A DNA stretch of 64,000 nucleotides. Source: Thioclava sp. SK-1 (GTDB lineage: Bacteria > Pseudomonadota > Alphaproteobacteria > Rhodobacterales > Rhodobacteraceae). The stretch is taken from assembly GCF_001705665.1 (NCBI RefSeq), contig NZ_MDHA01000021.1, positions 186,001 to 250,000 of the forward strand, in the 5' to 3' direction. How positions within the stretch are numbered: position 1 is the first letter of the stretch; every line of letters begins with the position of its first letter. The translations under genes and the position numbers were made by a program. Shown here piece by piece: positions 62,513-64,000 of this stretch. The notes under the pieces are model-generated. The model did no database searches and was not told the DNA's origin. It saw nothing but the letters and a program-made list of their open reading frames with translations.

Positions 62513-62589
62513 TGGTGGCGAGGGGGGGATTTGAACCCCCGACCCCACGATTATGAGTCGTGTGCTCTAACCAACTGAGCTACCTAGCC
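62513..62589 (-). tRNA. tRNA-Met (CAT), elongator type
   Basis: 77 bases including CCA. Minus strand: acceptor GGCTAGG with CCTCGCC, D-arm GCTC/GAGC, anticodon arm CACGA-CTCATAA-TCGTG (anticodon CAT), T-arm GGGGG-TTCAAAT-CCCCC, A73. The G1-C72 pair and D-arm fit elongator methionine rather than the initiator, although an isoleucine (CAU-lysidine) identity is formally possible. Position 4-69 is a T-C mismatch in the acceptor stem. Confidence 0.93.
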
Positions 62590-63089
62590 ACTTGCCGGGC
62601 GTATTTACGAACACAGGCCCGGAGCGTCAAGCCGTGAATCGTCAAAATTCACTTTTTTTCCTCCTTCCCCTACGGAGCCTTACCATATTTGCTGAAATTC
62701 AAAAGGTTGCACCACGCAAATGGGCTCCGAAGGCATGAATTTTGATCCAAACCGCAGAACACCATGCCATTCATGTGGTGAGTCGCAGGTCATTTCCAAC
62801 GCCCGTTCGGACCCGCCCCACATTATACGCCCATAGGGCCGCACACGCCCCCCACAGCCACCTGCATGGGCGTCAGCACCGATATATCGAACCACACGAT
62901 TGGTAATCACGGCTACGGACGCGAAAGAGGTCACCACAGCCTGGTTTGATTTGACGCGCATACAACATCGCCCGCAAATGGCCCATCGATAGGCAGTATC
63001 AGTTGCAAATGATCCGCTGCAAAGCCCGCCAAGGCGCGTGTTGCCAGATGTATAAGACGGGCAAAATAGCTGCCCGTCATTTTGATCGG
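62590..63089. other. 500-base gap without a confident gene
   Basis: A minus-strand open frame of 93 codons (62680-62961) has no ribosome-binding site, no recognised domain and an odd composition (Gly, Cys, Met-rich), so I do not call it. I saw no strong hairpin or repeat here. The part next to the L,D-transpeptidase stop is gene 3' flank. Confidence 0.5.
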
Positions 63090-63674
63090 TTAATACACGG
63101 TAACCTCAGTCCCGATAGGAACCACGTCAAACAATGCGATCACATGATCATTGACCATACGCAGGCAGCCATTGGACACCGCGCTGCCGATGGAGCTGGG
63201 CGCGGTGGTCCCATGAATGCGGATCGCGGTATCACGCCCATTTTGATACAGATACAGCGCACGCGCCCCCAACGGGTTGTTTGGGCCGCCCTTCATCCCA
63301 TCCGCATATTGCGCATAGGACGGGTTGCGTTCGATCATATCCTGCGTTGGACGCCAGCTGGGCCATTCGACCTTGCGCTGGATCGTCGCTTTGCCGCGAA
63401 ATTTCAGCTCATTCTTGCCCACGGCAACGCCATAGCGCATTGCCTCCCCTGGGGCGATGATATGATACAGATAAAACTTCTCTGACACGACAATGATCGA
63501 GCCGACAGGAAGCTCTGGCTTCACGCGAACCTTCCGCGGGTAATATTGCTGTGCGATGGGCCAGGTTTTCTGGGCCGGTTCGGATGCTGCCTCGACCTCT
63601 TGTGCAGCAACAAGCTGCGGCAGGGCGACACATGGCAATACGGCGAAAGTGGTCAATAGCTGACGACGGTTCAT
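63090..63674 (-). CDS. L,D-transpeptidase (YkuD domain), exported
   Basis: 194 aa. The N-terminus MNRRQLLTTFAVLPCVALPQLVAAQ is a signal with twin arginines. The YkuD domain runs from SIIVVSEKFYLYHIIAPGEAMRYGVAVG to the catalytic block IRIHGTTAPSSIGSAVSNGCLRMVNDHV (His near 150, Cys near 167), ending VPIGTEVTVY. It cross-links peptidoglycan or attaches proteins to it. The SNGC variant of the usual SHGC motif is also used in active enzymes. GGAG seven bases before ATG 63674. Confidence 0.93.
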   Translation of the reverse strand: MNRRQLLTTFAVLPCVALPQLVAAQEVEAASEPAQKTWPIAQQYYPRKVRVKPELPVGSIIVVSEKFYLYHIIAPGEAMRYGVAVGKNELKFRGKATIQRKVEWPSWRPTQDMIERNPSYAQYADGMKGGPNNPLGARALYLYQNGRDTAIRIHGTTAPSSIGSAVSNGCLRMVNDHVIALFDVVPIGTEVTVY

Positions 63675-63899
63675 TCTGATCTCCGGCATTTCTTGACGCT
63701 ACGATAACAAAACCAGCGCCCCGCCTCAACCAATAGGCACCAGAACAATGGCCAATACATCCAAACCTAGCGCAGATTGCTGAAGATTAGGTTTCAATAT
63801 GCCGCGACCGCCGCAAATTAACGCATATTTTCAGCGCAGCAAAAGGGGGCAGGTCGGAACACAAGTATTTGAACACACGCAATGATGTCGGATCGGCGT

Positions 63900-63913
63900 T
63901 GACGCGGGCGTCA
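63900..63913. promoter_or_regulatory. Palindrome upstream of the HMA-domain gene
   Basis: TGACGC-GG-GCGTCA lies just inside a possible -35 TTGACG, with GATAAA about 19 bases further. A long (19-base) spacer with a centred dyad is the layout of MerR/CueR-type metal-responsive promoters. Speculative, since only the first codons of the target gene are visible. Confidence 0.35.
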
Positions 63914-63947
63914 TCGCGGCTCAGATAAAACATCAAGGAGAATGACG

Positions 63948-64000
63948 ATGTCAGATCAAGCTACCTCATTCATCATTGATGCGATGCATTGCGGCGCCTG
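63948..64000 (+). CDS. HMA-domain protein start (cut by window end; probably copper P-type ATPase or chaperone)
   Basis: Only about 17 codons are present: MSDQATSFIIDAMHCGA and the first two bases (TG) of the next codon, which would be Cys in an MHCGAC metal-binding motif. AAGGAG lies seven bases before ATG 63948; an ATG at 63942 is too close to it. The MxCxxC motif right after the start is typical of the N-terminal metal domain of CopA-type ATPases or of CopZ chaperones. Which it is depends on the sequence beyond the window. Confidence 0.6.
   Translation, partial: MSDQATSFIIDAMHCGA

Noticed and set aside
62680-62961. 93-codon minus-strand open frame near tRNA-Met
   Set aside because: No ribosome-binding site, no domain, and atypical composition; not enough to call a gene.

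Overview
The window looks like a chromosomal segment of a marine-type Rhodobacterales (Roseobacter-group) alphaproteobacterium. The reasons are gene content and order (dnaB-alr-PqiA-like-radA-cvpA-purF; zapA cluster divergent from tktA; DUF1223 divergent from acnA), a three-gene TRAP transporter, a GTTC-N7-GTTC LexA box in front of uvrA, and a tRNA-His with A73 and no encoded G-1. The replicon is moderately GC-rich. I saw no phage, transposase, integrase or CRISPR array. Almost everything is housekeeping or common accessory metabolism.

Layout. 1-8 kb: replication and repair (dnaB cut by the window edge, radA), alanine racemase, a coiled-coil membrane protein with a PqiA-like partner, cvpA-purF. 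8-18 kb: an MliC-like/zapA/coiled-coil cluster, transketolase, a DMT exporter, a lipid A-type acyltransferase, a DUF1223 protein, aconitase. 18-28 kb: 3-hydroxyisobutyryl-CoA hydrolase-like, three small RcnB-like exported proteins in a row, uvrA with an SOS box, a rhodanese, an HxlR regulator divergent from an Old Yellow Enzyme, an alpha/beta hydrolase with an HCCA isomerase, PRPP synthetase. 29-41 kb: TRAP dctPQM, threonine aldolase, ribF, MaoC, HAD phosphatase, H-type lectin, DUF4167, prmC-prfA. 41-50 kb: SufT-like, a cyclase/SatD-like protein coupled to a frameshifted DUF3307 membrane protein, a SufA-like protein, tpiA, gltX, an exported metallo-beta-lactamase-fold protein, an unknown two-gene operon, nadE. 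50-64 kb: an 18-repeat MORN protein, a PhoX-like protein, RNase D, sufE, an aldose dehydrogenase-like protein, divergent argO/argP, a lone phnM, tRNA-His, a candidate 6S-like RNA, tRNA-Met, an L,D-transpeptidase, and the first codons of an HMA-domain protein.

Most noteworthy: (1) a small protein with the two-aspartate layout of class III nucleotide cyclases (SatD-like), overlapping by 4 bases a multi-span DUF3307 protein whose reading frame is broken by one base; (2) a dispersed intergenic repeat whose long stem differs in sequence between copies but stays paired, while the loop (TCGAT) and a tail (GGATATTT...GCAAGATGAAA) are conserved; (3) a gene-free stretch between two tRNAs that folds like 6S RNA; (4) a run of three RcnB-like exported proteins; (5) an MORN protein with a two-repeat F/W register that slips once. 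Family assignments come from motifs and remembered family features, not from database searches.
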